Assembly (NCBI RefSeq): GCF_036346595.1
Contig: NZ_CP107834.1
Location: forward strand, 6,262,001 to 6,326,000
From: Streptomyces sp. NBC_00525
Lineage (GTDB): Bacteria > Actinomycetota > Actinomycetes > Streptomycetales > Streptomycetaceae
Direction: 5' to 3'
Length of the DNA stretch: 64,000 nucleotides
Position numbers and translations under genes: made by a program. This document shows, in pieces, positions 46,147-55,444 of this stretch. Position 1 is the first letter of the stretch. Each line of letters starts with the position of its first letter. The notes beneath the pieces were generated by a model that saw only the letters and a program-made list of their open reading frames with translations, did no database searches and was not told the origin of the DNA.

Positions 46147-47067
46147 TCAGATCAGGTCGGCGCGCTTGTAGAAGAACATGGCGGGCCTCGTCAGCAGACG
46201 GGCCGAAGCCAGGAACTCCATCAGCCCCGAACAGCTGGATCGCATCAGGGACTTGTGGTGCTCGTTGGTCTTCGCCTCGGCCCGCGCCCGCGCGGCGTCC
46301 AGGCCCGCGTGGGTGTAGACGTCCCGGCTCACCATGCTGGTGACGATGTAGTACGAGGCGATCGCGACGACGAGCGCGTTGAGGTGCCGGCGCACCGGAC
46401 CGGCGTCGCGCAGCCGCTTGCGGGTCTCGTCGCGGGCGAACTTCATGTGGCGCGACTCCTCCACCACATGGATGTTGTTGATCGTGCGCACGAAGGGAGC
46501 GACGCGCTCGTCGCGCATCCAGTCGCGCTGCATCACGTCGAGCACCTCCTCGGCCACGAGTATCGCCGCGTAGGCGGCCTCCCCGAAGGCGAGCGTCTTG
46601 AACGCGCGGCCCAGTTCGAGCACCGGGCGGCGCGGCCGGTAGGCCGGCGCGCCGAGCTTCGCCGCGCCCCGGGCGAACATGATCGAGTGCCGGCACTCGT
46701 CGGCGACCTCGGTCAGGGCCCACTGGAAGCGCGGGTCGGTCGGGTCCTTGGCGTACATGTCGCGCAGCACCATCTGCTGGAGGATCATCTCGAACCAGAT
46801 GCCGGTGCTGGCGACCGACGCGGCCTCCTGCCGGGTCAGCGCCTTGCGCTGCGCCTCCGTCAACTCGCCCCAGTACGCGGTGCCGTAGAGCGTGCTCCAC
46901 TCGGGGCTCGCTCCGTGATGGTCCTCGTCGAGCGGGGTGTGCCAGTCCACTTCGACGGCCGGGTCGTACGAGAGCTTCGCGGACGAATCGAGCAGGCGCC
47001 GGGCGACGTCCTGCTCGGCGGCCCGGTCCTGGTCCTGGTCCTCCGGCCGAACGGTGCTGCTTGCCAT
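46147..47067 (-). CDS. AurF-like diiron oxygenase
   Basis: A 306-residue helical diiron protein of the AurF/p-aminobenzoate N-oxygenase type. Metal-ligand segments: RQEAASVASTGIWFEMILQQ, FQWALTEVADECRHSIMFAR (Glu and Glu-x-x-His) and HVVEESRHMKFARDETRKRL. AurF oxidises arylamines to nitro compounds; relatives in actinobacteria have unknown substrates and may act on lipids or other carbon sites. The start at 47067 has AAGGAG. The ferredoxin/reductase fusion is the next gene. The operator at 47163-47196 lies just upstream. Confidence 0.85.
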   Translation of the reverse strand: MASSTVRPEDQDQDRAAEQDVARRLLDSSAKLSYDPAVEVDWHTPLDEDHHGASPEWSTLYGTAYWGELTEAQRKALTRQEAASVASTGIWFEMILQQMVLRDMYAKDPTDPRFQWALTEVADECRHSIMFARGAAKLGAPAYRPRRPVLELGRAFKTLAFGEAAYAAILVAEEVLDVMQRDWMRDERVAPFVRTINNIHVVEESRHMKFARDETRKRLRDAGPVRRHLNALVVAIASYYIVTSMVSRDVYTHAGLDAARARAEAKTNEHHKSLMRSSCSGLMEFLASARLLTRPAMFFYKRADLI

Positions 47068-47426
47068 GCTGCGGCTCCTTGACTGAATGGGTCGACCCGG
47101 CGCCGTCCGGCCCCCGCCCGGTGTCATCCGGGGGGATCGCCTGCCGGCGAGCGCCGCCCTCGCTTGTTAGACTTGGCGTCTAGCAAGCTGTTAGACGGAA
47201 GGTATAGCAAGAGGCGCGCGCGAACTACCCCTCGGGCCGAAATCGCCACGCACTCTCCACGCGGCCGGCGTGCGGGAGGTGTGGGGACGCCCCGGCGGGA
47301 GAGGTGGGAGCCGCCGCCCTTGCCGTCGCCGCCCGGCGCGGGGGACGATGATCCTCCGCCGCGGCCCGGCGTCGGGCCGCCGTCCGGGGGGCACCGCGCT
47401 CCGGACCGGCCGACACCGGGAGCGTC
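47068..47426. other. Intergenic region between the oxygenase operon and the DUF3592-like gene
   Basis: Apart from the operator listed at 47163-47196, nothing gene-like is seen. The stretch 47230-47420 is very GC-rich and free of recognisable ribosome sites until GGAGCGTC before 47427. Confidence 0.45.
47163..47196. promoter_or_regulatory. Operator of the diiron oxygenase operon: inverted repeat plus third half-site
   Basis: CTTGTTAGAC (47163-47172) and GTCTAGCAAG (47178-47187) form 9 of 10 pairs around TTGGC, and CTGTTAGAC follows directly at 47188-47196. This looks like a TetR-type site. It lies about 95 bp before the oxygenase start. No regulator gene is adjacent. Confidence 0.65.
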
Positions 47427-47852
47427 ATGGTCATCGCCGCCGTCTACTTCGTCATCGCCTCGGCCGCGGCCATCAGCCTCGGGAGGTCCCTGGACCGGCA
47501 GATGGAGGGGCCCAGGCTCCGCGCCGCATGGGCCGGCCGCACCGCCGAGGCGCGCTGCACGGGGGTGGCCACGGAGGAGACCCAGGACGCCGAGGGGGTC
47601 CTGGTCACCCTCGATCGCGCCACGCTGGAGTTCCGCACGGAGGACGGACGGACCGTCGCCTTCGAGGAGCGGCAGCGCCGGCTCGACGTGTCCGAGGGCG
47701 ACGCCGTCACCGTGTACTACGCGCCGGAGGCGCCCGAGGCCGCGACCGCCCGCGTCCCCTCCTTCGGCACCCGGCGCGCCAGGGAGCTGGTGGCCGGACT
47801 GGGCTGCGGCTTCGCGCTGGTGACGGCGGCGTTCCTCGCCGAGCTGCTCTGA
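47427..47852 (+). CDS. Two-helix membrane protein, DUF3592-like
   Basis: A 141-residue protein with one N-terminal hydrophobic segment (MVIAAVYFVIASAAAISLG), a soluble beta-rich middle (ATLEFRTEDGRTVAFEERQR, VSEGDAVTVYYAPEAPEAAT) and a C-terminal helix (LVAGLGCGFALVTAAFLAEL). This layout is typical of DUF3592 proteins, small membrane-bound proteins of unknown function. GGAGCGTC precedes the ATG. The function remains open. Confidence 0.7.
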   Translation: MVIAAVYFVIASAAAISLGRSLDRQMEGPRLRAAWAGRTAEARCTGVATEETQDAEGVLVTLDRATLEFRTEDGRTVAFEERQRRLDVSEGDAVTVYYAPEAPEAATARVPSFGTRRARELVAGLGCGFALVTAAFLAELL

Positions 47853-47883
47853 CCCGACGGCTGCGGAGCCACCGTGTGACCGC

Positions 47884-47921
47884 GGCCCCCGTCCAGCCGG
47901 TTGTCCGGCCGGGCGGGGGCC
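47884..47921 (+). terminator. Terminator after the DUF3592-like gene
   Basis: A 17-bp stem (GGCCCCCGTCCAGCCGG with CCGGCCGGGCGGGGGCC, one mismatch and one G-T pair) and a TTGT loop, followed by CTTGTCGTCGTT. Confidence 0.7.
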
Positions 47922-48049
47922 TTGTCGTCGTTACGGGCGGATTGCGTCCGGTCACACCCCCTTTTGTCGTGCCCAATTCAAGAGAGCGCGTTCTTTCCGC
48001 GTTCACATCCTTGTCCTCGCGGGCATGACAGCTCTATTCTCAGCCACCA

Positions 48050-48061
48050 GAAAGCGCTTTC
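48050..48061. promoter_or_regulatory. LacI-type operator candidate for the pectate lyase
   Basis: GAAAGCGCTTTC is a perfect palindrome with the central GCGC of many LacI-family sites, 100 bp upstream of the lyase start. The ara regulator site (GTGAGCGCTAAC) differs, so another LacI regulator is likely. Confidence 0.55.
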
Positions 48062-48163
48062 CCTCCCCTTCGGGTCTTGTTACGGCAGACGTCACACCGC
48101 GGCCGTCTCCGCGGACTGCCCGCACCTCCAGCACCCGTGCCCCCACGACGAATGGGAACGAAC

Positions 48164-49723
48164 ATGAGGCGACCAATCGCGCTGCGACTCTCCGCGGCGC
48201 TGTCCACGATGGCCCTGGCGGCCGCGACCGGGGTGATCCTGACGATGCCCGAGGCGTCGGCGGCCGCCACGGGCGGGGCGACCGGCTACGCGACCCAGAA
48301 CGGCGGCACCACCGGGGGCGCGGGCGGCCAGACCGTACGGGCCACCACCGGCACCCAGATCCACCAGGCCCTGTGCTCCCGCGCCAGCAGCAGCACCCCG
48401 ATCGTCATCGAGGTCGAGGGCACCATCAACCATGCCAACACCGCCAAGGTGTCCGGCGACAGCTGCAACACGGCGGCCGGCCTCATCGAGCTCAAGCAGA
48501 TCAGCAACGTCACCATCGTCGGAGTCGGCAGCGGGGCCGTCTTCGACCAACTGGGTATCCACATCCGCCAGTCCAGCAACATCATCATCCAGAACGTGAC
48601 GGTCAGGAACGTCAAGAAGTCGGGCTCGCCCACCTCCAACGGCGGCGACGCCATCGGCATGGAGAGCGACGTCCGCAACGTCTGGGTCGACCACGCCACC
48701 CTGGAGGCGTCCGGCGGCGAGGACGACGGGTTCGACGGTCTCTTCGACATGAAGGACAACACCCAGTACGTCACGCTGTCCTACAGCACCCTGCGCAACT
48801 CCGGCCGGGGCGGCCTCATCGGCTCCAGCGAGACCCAGCTCGACAACGGCTACGTCACGTTCCACCACAACCTGTACGAGAACGTCGACTCCCGCACACC
48901 CCTGCTGCGCGGCGGCACCGCCCACATCTACAACAACTACTACGTCAAGCTGAACAAGTCCGGGATCAACTCCCGCGCCGGCGCCCACGCCAAGGTGGAC
49001 AACAACTACTTCAAGGACTCCAAGGACGTCCTGGGCACCTTCTACACCGACACCACCGGGTACTGGCAGGTCAGCGGCAACACCTTCGACAACATCACCT
49101 GGTCCGAGCCCGGCGCCGAGAACCACCCGGCCGGCCCGAACCCGCAGTCCAACACCTCGATCAGCATCCCCTACGCGTACACCCTCGACGACTCCTCCTG
49201 CGTGCCGGCCATCGTGACCAGCACGGCCGGTGCCGACAAGGGGCTCAAGGTCTCGGACGGCGACTGCTCCACGACGACCCCGACCCCGGACCCGACCGAC
49301 CCCACCCCGGACCCGACAGACCCGACGCCGGACCCGACAGACCCGACCCCGCCCACCGGCACCAACCTCAGCCTCGGCGCGGGCTCGGACGGCTCCAGCA
49401 AGGCGAGCGGAACCAGCTACGGCAACGTCCGCGACGGTGACCCGGGCACCTACTGGTCGCCCGCCGGCTCGACCGGCTCCATCTCCATCAAGTGGGGCTC
49501 CGCCACCACCGTCTCCTCCGTCAACATCCGCGAGGCCGCCGGCGCCAGGGGCGTCATCGGCTCCTGGCGGCTGCTGGACGCGGACAGCGGCGCGGTCCTG
49601 AAGTCCGGCAGCGGCGCCGGCGTCATCGGCTTCCCGGCCACCTCGCTGCGCAAGATCACCTTCGAGATCACCTCGGCCGGCGGCACGCCGAAGGTCGCGG
49701 AGTTCGAGACGTACGCCGGATAG
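48164..49723 (+). CDS. Secreted pectate lyase (PL1 family) with C-terminal F5/8-type carbohydrate-binding domain
   Basis: A 519-residue secreted enzyme. Residues 1 to about 35 are a Sec signal (MRRPIALRLSAALSTMALAA, ending near SAAAT). The catalytic domain is the right-handed beta-helix of family PL1: VTIVGVGSGAVFDQLGIHIR, NVWVDHATLEASGGEDDGFD (calcium-binding Asp/Glu) and YENVDSRTPLLRGGTAHIYN (catalytic Arg region). A linker of PTPDPTD repeats leads to about 125 residues resembling a discoidin-like binding module (KWGSATTVSSVNIREAAGAR). It cleaves polygalacturonan in plant cell walls. The start at 48164 follows GGGAACG; 48152 has no site. Confidence 0.92.
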   Translation: MRRPIALRLSAALSTMALAAATGVILTMPEASAAATGGATGYATQNGGTTGGAGGQTVRATTGTQIHQALCSRASSSTPIVIEVEGTINHANTAKVSGDSCNTAAGLIELKQISNVTIVGVGSGAVFDQLGIHIRQSSNIIIQNVTVRNVKKSGSPTSNGGDAIGMESDVRNVWVDHATLEASGGEDDGFDGLFDMKDNTQYVTLSYSTLRNSGRGGLIGSSETQLDNGYVTFHHNLYENVDSRTPLLRGGTAHIYNNYYVKLNKSGINSRAGAHAKVDNNYFKDSKDVLGTFYTDTTGYWQVSGNTFDNITWSEPGAENHPAGPNPQSNTSISIPYAYTLDDSSCVPAIVTSTAGADKGLKVSDGDCSTTTPTPDPTDPTPDPTDPTPDPTDPTPPTGTNLSLGAGSDGSSKASGTSYGNVRDGDPGTYWSPAGSTGSISIKWGSATTVSSVNIREAAGARGVIGSWRLLDADSGAVLKSGSGAGVIGFPATSLRKITFEITSAGGTPKVAEFETYAG

Positions 49724-49889
49724 CGGCGACACCCCTCGGCAGGCGGCCCGGTCCGGGAGCACCACAGCCCCGGACCGGGCCGCCACATGCGCGGCGGACG
49801 AGCCGTGGTCGCCCGGCGGACGTGTGTGGGCGGGCGGCGGACGAGCCGTGGGCGGGCGAACCCGGCGGTCATCGGGGAACGTGGATCAC

Positions 49890-50141
49890 ATGACTCCTTC
49901 ACAGACCCCCGACCCCGGCCCCGAGCCGCGCCCCGGCGACCCGGCCGGCCTCGAACCCGGCCGCCTGGTGCCGCCCGGCGAGACCCCGCCCGCCGAGGGC
50001 GGCCTGTCGGGCACGGGCCCGCAGGACACCACGTACAACCCGCCGAAGGGCTGGGCCAAGGGGCCGCTGGCGCTGCTCGCCGTCGTGGTGCTGCTCGTCG
50101 CGGCGTTCTTCCTGGTGTACGCGATCATCCTGCTGACCTGA
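49890..50141 (+). CDS. Small membrane-anchored protein (DUF6480-like)
   Basis: An 83-residue protein. The N-terminal 50 residues are Pro/Gly-rich and acidic (TPDPGPEPRPGDPAGLEPGR), and one C-terminal hydrophobic helix follows (PLALLAVVVLLVAAFFLVYA). This layout is known in Streptomyces as DUF6480. Function unknown. GTG at 49881 could give three more residues. It sits between the pectate lyase and catalase. Confidence 0.65.
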   Translation: MTPSQTPDPGPEPRPGDPAGLEPGRLVPPGETPPAEGGLSGTGPQDTTYNPPKGWAKGPLALLAVVVLLVAAFFLVYAIILLT

Positions 50142-50284
50142 CGCGGGGGAGGGGCGACCCGGACGGCCGAACCTCCGGAGCGGACGGCCCGCCCGGACGG
50201 CTGGCCCCGCCCTGCCCGGCGGACAAACCTCGCATAACTTGATGGACAGGAGCATACGTACACGTTTCGAAGGAGTCGAAGCAC

Positions 50285-51943
50285 GTGACGGACGTATCGA
50301 GCAGGGGCGCCGCCCCCGGTGACAAGCGCGAGACGCTCACCAACCGGCAGGGCCATCCGGTCTACGACAACCAGAACCAGCGCACCATCGGCGCACGCGG
50401 CCCGGCCACGCTGGAGAACTACCAGTTCCTCGAAAAGATCAGTCACTTCGACCGCGAACGCATCCCCGAGCGCGTCGTGCACGCCCGCGGTGTGACCGCG
50501 TACGGCTACTTCGAGGCGTTCGGTGCCTTCGGCGACGAGCCGATCTCCCGCTTCACCCGCGCCAAGCTGTTCCAGGAGCGCGGCAAGCGCACGGACGTGG
50601 CGGTGCGCTTCTCGACCGTCATCGGTGGCCGGGACTCCTCCGAGGCGGCCCGCGACCCGCGCGGCTTCGCGGTGAAGTTCTACACCGAGGACGGCAACTG
50701 GGACCTCGTCGGCAACAACCTGGGGATCTTCTTCATCCGGGACGCGATCAAGTTCCCCGACGTCATCCACGCGCTCAAGCCGGACCCCGTCACGTTCGAG
50801 CAGCAGCCCCGGCGCATCTTCGACTTCATGTCGCAGACCCCCGAGTCCATGCACATGCTGGTCAACCTGTTCAGCCCGCGCGGCATCCCGGCGGACTACC
50901 GCCATATGCAGGGCTTCGGCGTCAACACCTACAAGTGGGTCAACGAGGCGGGCGAGTCCTTCCTGGTGAAGTACCACTGGGTGCCCAAGGCGGGCGTACG
51001 CAGCATGACGGAGGAGGACGCCGCCAACGTACAGGCGGAGGGCCTCGGCCACGCCACCAAGGACCTGTACGAGGCGGTGGCGCGCGGCGACCACCCGGAG
51101 TGGGAGCTGCGCGTCCAGCTGATGGACGACCACGAGCACCCCGAGCTGGACTTCGACCCGCTGGACGACACCAAGACCTGGCCCGAGCAGGACTTCCCGC
51201 CGAAGCCGGTCGGGCGGATGGTGCTCGACCGGATGCCGGAGAACTACTTCGCGGAGAACGACCAGATCTCCTTCGGCACGGGTGTGCTGGTGGACGGGCT
51301 GGACTTCTCCGACGACAAGATGCTGGTCGGGCGCACCTTCTCGTACAGCGACACCCAGCGGTACCGCGTCGGGCCCAACTATCTGCAACTCCCCGTCAAC
51401 CAGGCCAAGAACGCCACCGTGCGCACCAACCAGCGCGACGGCCAGATGACGTACCACGTGGACGGCGCCGGGGAGAACCCGATCGTCAACTACGAGCCGT
51501 CGATCACCGGGGGCCTGCGCGAGGCGCAGTATCCGACGCACGACGAGGTGGGCCCCGAGGTGCGCGGCCGGCTCACCCGCAAGCGCATCCCGCGCGCCAA
51601 CGACTACCTCCAGGCCGGGCAGCGCTACCTCCTGATGGAGCAGTGGGAGCGCGACGACCTCGTGCACAACCTGGTCGGCCTGCTCGCGCAGTGCGACCGC
51701 CCGGTCCGGGAACGCATGGTCTGGCACTTCCTCCTGGTCGAGAACGAGCTGGGCCTCGCCATCGGCAAGGGCCTCGACATCGCCCCCAAGGACGTCGCCG
51801 GACTGGAGCCGCTGCCCGGCCAGGACCTGACCGACGAGGACCGCGCCCGGCTCGCCCGCCTGGGCGACAACCCGCCCCGCGACGTCCAGGGTCTGACGAT
51901 GACCCACTGCGTCCCGGACGAACGCCACGTCGTCACCCGCTGA
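50285..51943 (+). CDS. Monofunctional haem catalase
   Basis: A 552-residue catalase: [20 protein letters not shown] contains the distal His, [20 protein letters not shown] the distal Asn, and [20 protein letters not shown] the proximal Tyr ligand to haem. The length is that of small-to-medium subunit catalases. It degrades hydrogen peroxide in the cytoplasm. The GTG start has AAGGAG 7 nt upstream. A 17-bp hairpin follows the stop. No fur/catR-type regulator gene is beside it. Confidence 0.95.
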   Translation: MTDVSSRGAAPGDKRETLTNRQGHPVYDNQNQRTIGARGPATLENYQFLEKISHFDRERIPERVVHARGVTAYGYFEAFGAFGDEPISRFTRAKLFQERGKRTDVAVRFSTVIGGRDSSEAARDPRGFAVKFYTEDGNWDLVGNNLGIFFIRDAIKFPDVIHALKPDPVTFEQQPRRIFDFMSQTPESMHMLVNLFSPRGIPADYRHMQGFGVNTYKWVNEAGESFLVKYHWVPKAGVRSMTEEDAANVQAEGLGHATKDLYEAVARGDHPEWELRVQLMDDHEHPELDFDPLDDTKTWPEQDFPPKPVGRMVLDRMPENYFAENDQISFGTGVLVDGLDFSDDKMLVGRTFSYSDTQRYRVGPNYLQLPVNQAKNATVRTNQRDGQMTYHVDGAGENPIVNYEPSITGGLREAQYPTHDEVGPEVRGRLTRKRIPRANDYLQAGQRYLLMEQWERDDLVHNLVGLLAQCDRPVRERMVWHFLLVENELGLAIGKGLDIAPKDVAGLEPLPGQDLTDEDRARLARLGDNPPRDVQGLTMTHCVPDERHVVTR

Positions 51944-51945
51944 CG

Positions 51946-51991
51946 CACGGACCGGCCCTCCCGCGAAGAGTCGTGGGAGGGCCGGTCCGTG
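51946..51991. terminator. Bidirectional terminator between catalase and SDR
   Basis: Arms 51946-51962 and 51975-51991 are perfectly complementary over 17 bp with a 12-nt loop, between convergent genes. Confidence 0.85.
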
Positions 51992-52001
51992 TCCCGCGCC
52001 G

Positions 52002-52760
52002 TCAGGCCGAGGCCCCGCTGTCGATGACCAGATCGGTGCCGACCACCGCGCCGGCCGCGGGCGATGCGAGGTAGAGCACCGCCGCCGCCACCTCCCCGGC
52101 CTCCGCGACCCGGCCGAGCGGGTTCTGCGTCTTCACCCGCTCGGTGCGGTCGGCCTCCGTCTCACCGGGCCGCAGCGACATGGGCGCGGCCGCGGCGCCG
52201 GGGCTGACGGCGTTGATGCGGATGCCCTGGTGGATGTGGTCGAGAGCGGCGGCGCGGGTCAGCGCGGAGACCGCCGCCTTCGAGGTGATGTACGCGGCCA
52301 GGTTCGGGGTGCGCAGGTGTGCGCCCAGGTTGGACGAGATGTTGACGATGGCGCCGCCCCCGTTCTCCCTCATGTGGGCGATCTCGTGCTTCATGGCCAG
52401 CCAGACCCCGGTGACATTGGTGCGCAGCACCGCGTCCCAGTCCTCCTCGCTCACCTCGCCGGCGGGCACGGTGCCGCGCAGGATTCCGGCGTTGTTCACC
52501 GCGATGTCCAGCCCGCCGAAGAGGGACACGCTCCGGTGCACGAGGTGCCGGAGCGTGCCGGAGTCGGTGACATCGGCGGTGACGGCGGCGGCCGTGCCGC
52601 CGGCGGCCCCGATGAGACCGACCGTCTCGTCCAGGGAGGCCGCGGTGCGCCCCGCGACGACCACGGACGCGCCCTCGGCGGCGAAGGCGAGCGCGATGGC
52701 ACGGCCGAGGCCGGAGCCGGCGCCGGTGACGAGGGCGGTTCTGCCGGTGAAGCGGTTCAT
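52002..52760 (-). CDS. Short-chain dehydrogenase/reductase
   Basis: A 252-residue SDR: nucleotide motif VTGAGSGLGRAIALAFAAEG, NNAG at VNNAGILRG, and the catalytic Ser and Tyr-x-x-x-Lys in IVNISSNLG and AAYITSKAAVSALTR. The C-terminus ends GTDLVIDSGASA. Substrate unknown. A TetR gene lies upstream on the same strand, and a GACCGATCGGTC operator lies 22 bp upstream of the start, so it is probably repressed by that regulator. Confidence 0.9.
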   Translation of the reverse strand: MNRFTGRTALVTGAGSGLGRAIALAFAAEGASVVVAGRTAASLDETVGLIGAAGGTAAAVTADVTDSGTLRHLVHRSVSLFGGLDIAVNNAGILRGTVPAGEVSEEDWDAVLRTNVTGVWLAMKHEIAHMRENGGGAIVNISSNLGAHLRTPNLAAYITSKAAVSALTRAAALDHIHQGIRINAVSPGAAAAPMSLRPGETEADRTERVKTQNPLGRVAEAGEVAAAVLYLASPAAGAVVGTDLVIDSGASA

Positions 52761-52782
52761 TGCGAGGGCTCCCCTGTTATTT

Positions 52783-52794
52783 GACCGATCGGTC
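52783..52794. promoter_or_regulatory. TetR operator upstream of the SDR gene
   Basis: GACCGATCGGTC is a perfect 12-bp palindrome in a TTGACCGATCGGTCCA context. A related copy (10 of 12) is at 53449-53460 before the TetR gene. Confidence 0.7.
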
Positions 52795-52840
52795 CATTAT
52801 TTGGGCGTGCGGAAGGAAGGTGCGGGTCCGTGCGAGGGGG

Positions 52841-53425
52841 TCAGTCCAGCAGGGACAGGGCCTGTTCGGCCGCATCCCGTACCCGTGCGGGGTCGTTCGA
52901 CGCCTTGCCGACGATGCGTACGCCCTGGAGGAGTACGAGCAGCATGCGGGCCAGCGCGCGGGGGTCGCGGTCCTCGGGCAGTTCGCCCTGGGCCCGCGCC
53001 CGTACGAGCGCGGAGTGCAGCAGGGTCTCGAGGTGCTCCCAGCTCACCTCGACCCGGCGGGCCGCCGCGGGGTCGTGGGGGGACAGCTCGACCGCGGTGT
53101 TGGTGACGAAGCAGCCGTTCAGCCGGCCCTCGGGGCTGCCGGCCTCGGCGGCGAAGCGGCGTACGACCGCCCGTACGGCCGGCAGCGCGGGGCCCGGCTG
53201 GGACAGTTCGGCGAGCAGGGCCGGATCGCGCGCCTCGGCGTAGCGGTCCATGGCCTTGAGGTACAGCTCGTGCTTGCTGCCGAAGGTCGCGTAGATGCTG
53301 GCGCGGCCGATGCCGAGATGCTCGACCAGATCGGACAGCGACGTCGCCTCGTAGCCGCGCCGCCAGAACAGCTCAAGGGCTGCCTGCAGCGCGGCGTCCG
53401 GATCGAACTCCTTGGTCCTGGCCAT
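52841..53425 (-). CDS. TetR-family transcriptional regulator
   Basis: A 194-residue regulator with its HTH near residues 25-50 (LFWRRGYEATSLSDLVEHLG, IGRASIYATFGSKHELYLKA) and a C-terminal domain of the AcrR type with Cys in GRLNGCFVTNTAVELS. It lies upstream of the SDR gene on the same strand, and both genes have matching operators, so it likely represses itself and the SDR. Confidence 0.9.
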   Translation of the reverse strand: MARTKEFDPDAALQAALELFWRRGYEATSLSDLVEHLGIGRASIYATFGSKHELYLKAMDRYAEARDPALLAELSQPGPALPAVRAVVRRFAAEAGSPEGRLNGCFVTNTAVELSPHDPAAARRVEVSWEHLETLLHSALVRARAQGELPEDRDPRALARMLLVLLQGVRIVGKASNDPARVRDAAEQALSLLD

Positions 53426-53448
53426 GCCGCAGACCCTATGGCTATCTG

Positions 53449-53460
53449 GAACGATCAGTC
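53449..53460. promoter_or_regulatory. Second TetR operator, upstream of the regulator
   Basis: GAACGATCAGTC matches GACCGATCGGTC at 10 of 12 positions, located 24 bp before the TetR start. Confidence 0.55.
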
Positions 53461-53619
53461 AATTAAGCGGCTGCGAGACCTCCGGCCCGCGACTGCCTTC
53501 CTCGGGTGGTCCACCCTTCGGCGTGGTGCGCATGTTATCGCTCACTTAATCCATTCTCGCTTATCCATCCGCATGCCAACCTCCTGCAAAGGTGCGGCGA
53601 GGCTCTTGCTCATTTCTTT

Positions 53620-53631
53620 GTGAGCGCTAAC
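53620..53631. promoter_or_regulatory. Ara operator upstream of araB
   Basis: GTGAGCGCTAAC, 54 bp before the araB start. Same sequence as at 58949-58960 and the complement of 59029-59040. Confidence 0.8.
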
Positions 53632-53684
53632 AATCATTGCCGGGTGTACGCCTCCCCTTCCGCCCTGACGAGAAAGACCGCACC

Positions 53685-55391
53685 GTGACCACTCACGCCC
53701 GTCCCGTCTCCTTCGATCCTCACCCTCCCGAGGCATGCACGGTCGGCGTCGACTTCGGCACCCTGTCCGGGCGCGCCGTCGTCGTCAGGGTCCGCGACGG
53801 CGCCGAACTGGGCACGGCCGTCCATGAGTACCGGCACGCCGTCATCGAGGACCGTCTGCCGTCCACCGGCGCACCGCTGCCCCCCGACTGGGCGCTGCAA
53901 CACCCCGAGGACTGGCGCGACGTGCTGCGTACCGCCGTCCCGGCCGCGCTCGCCGACGCGGGCGTGGACGCCGCCCACGTCATCGGCATCGGCACCGACT
54001 TCACCGCCTGCACCGTCCTGCCGGCCAGCGCCGACGGCACGCCGCTCGCCCTGCTGCCCGAGTGGGCCGACCGGCCGCACGCCTGGCCCAAGCTGTGGAA
54101 GCACCATGCCGCCCAGGACCAGGCCGACCGCATCAACGCCCTCGCCCACGAGCGCGGCGAACCGTGGATCGGCCGCTACGGAGGCCGGATCTCCTCCGAG
54201 TGGCAGTTCGCGAAGGCCCTCCAGGTGCTGGAGGAGGACCCCGGCGTCTACGCGGCCTGCGCCCGCTGGATCGAGGCGGCCGACTGGATCGTCTGGCAGC
54301 TGACCGGCGCCGAGTCCCGCAACACCTGCACCGCCGGCTACAAGGGCATCCACCAGGACGGCCGCTACCCGTCCCCCGACTTCCTCGCCCGGCTGCACCC
54401 CGGCTTCGCCGACTTCCCCGCCACCCGCCTGGAACACCCGCTGGCCGCGCTCGGCTCCCGCGTCGGCGCACTGAGCGCCCGCGCGGCCCGGTGGACCGGC
54501 CTGCCCGAGGGCATCGCCGTCGCCGCGGGCAACGTGGACGCCCATGTCGCCGCACCCGCGGCCGGCGCCGTGGAGAACGGCCGGCTGCTCGCCATCATGG
54601 GCACCTCCACCTGCCACGTCCTCAACGGCGCCGGCCTCGCCGACGTGCCCGGCATCTGCGGCGTCGTCGACGGCGGCATCGTGGCCGGCGCCTACGGCTA
54701 CGAAGCCGGCCAGAGCGCCGTGGGCGACATCTTCGCCTGGTGGCTCCGGCAGGGCGTACCCGAGGACTACCGCACCGAGGCCGCCGCCACGGGGGAGGAC
54801 CTGCACCAGCTCCTGACCCGCAAGGCCACCGGCCGGCCGGTCGGCGCCCACGGCCTGGTCGCCCTCGACTGGATGAACGGCAACCGCTCCACCCTCGTCG
54901 ACCACCACCTCTCCGGCGTCCTCGTCGGACTCACCCTCGACACCCGGCCGGAGGACGTCTACCTGGCCCTGCTCGAAGCGACCGCCTACGGCACCCGCGT
55001 CATCGTCGAGGCGTTCGAGACGGCCGGCGTCCCCGTCGAGGAGTTCATCGTCACCGGAGGGCTCCGGAAGAACGCGCTGCTCATGCAGATCTGCGCCGAC
55101 GTCCTGCGCCGCCCGGTCTCCCTCGGCATCTCCGAACAGGGCCCCGCCCTCGGCTCGGCCATCCACGCGGCCGTGGCCGCCGGCGCCCACCCCGACGTCC
55201 GGTCCGCAGCCGCCGTCATGGGCAGCGTCCAGCGGCACGCGTACACCCCCGACCCCGCGCGGGCCGACGCCTACGACGCGCTGTTCGCCGAATACCGCGC
55301 CCTGCACGACCACTTCGGCACCGGCCCCGACCTCCTCCTGCACCGCCTGCGCAGGCTGCGCAACACCGCGCGCGCCACCCCCGCGACCTGA
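53685..55391 (+). CDS. araB: L-ribulokinase
   Basis: A 568-residue FGGY-family sugar kinase: [19 protein letters not shown] at the ATP-binding start, [11 protein letters not shown] and [20 protein letters not shown] in the C-terminal half. It phosphorylates L-ribulose to L-ribulose-5-phosphate. GTG at 53685 is chosen because the frame from 53637 reads through the operator-proximal leader. It lies first in araB-araA-araD, with the LacI-type operator upstream. Glucose-type family members differ in the N-terminal motif, supporting AraB here. Confidence 0.93.
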   Translation: MTTHARPVSFDPHPPEACTVGVDFGTLSGRAVVVRVRDGAELGTAVHEYRHAVIEDRLPSTGAPLPPDWALQHPEDWRDVLRTAVPAALADAGVDAAHVIGIGTDFTACTVLPASADGTPLALLPEWADRPHAWPKLWKHHAAQDQADRINALAHERGEPWIGRYGGRISSEWQFAKALQVLEEDPGVYAACARWIEAADWIVWQLTGAESRNTCTAGYKGIHQDGRYPSPDFLARLHPGFADFPATRLEHPLAALGSRVGALSARAARWTGLPEGIAVAAGNVDAHVAAPAAGAVENGRLLAIMGTSTCHVLNGAGLADVPGICGVVDGGIVAGAYGYEAGQSAVGDIFAWWLRQGVPEDYRTEAAATGEDLHQLLTRKATGRPVGAHGLVALDWMNGNRSTLVDHHLSGVLVGLTLDTRPEDVYLALLEATAYGTRVIVEAFETAGVPVEEFIVTGGLRKNALLMQICADVLRRPVSLGISEQGPALGSAIHAAVAAGAHPDVRSAAAVMGSVQRHAYTPDPARADAYDALFAEYRALHDHFGTGPDLLLHRLRRLRNTARATPAT

Positions 55392-55444
55392 CCGGCCACC
55401 GGCCCCACCTCTCCACCACCGCACCCCCGAGGAGCACACCCGAC

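Larger units (their letters stand above)
47853..48163. other. Intergenic region upstream of the pectate lyase
   Basis: Holds the terminator at 47884-47921 and the LacI-type palindrome at 48050-48061. No open frame with support. Confidence 0.5.
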
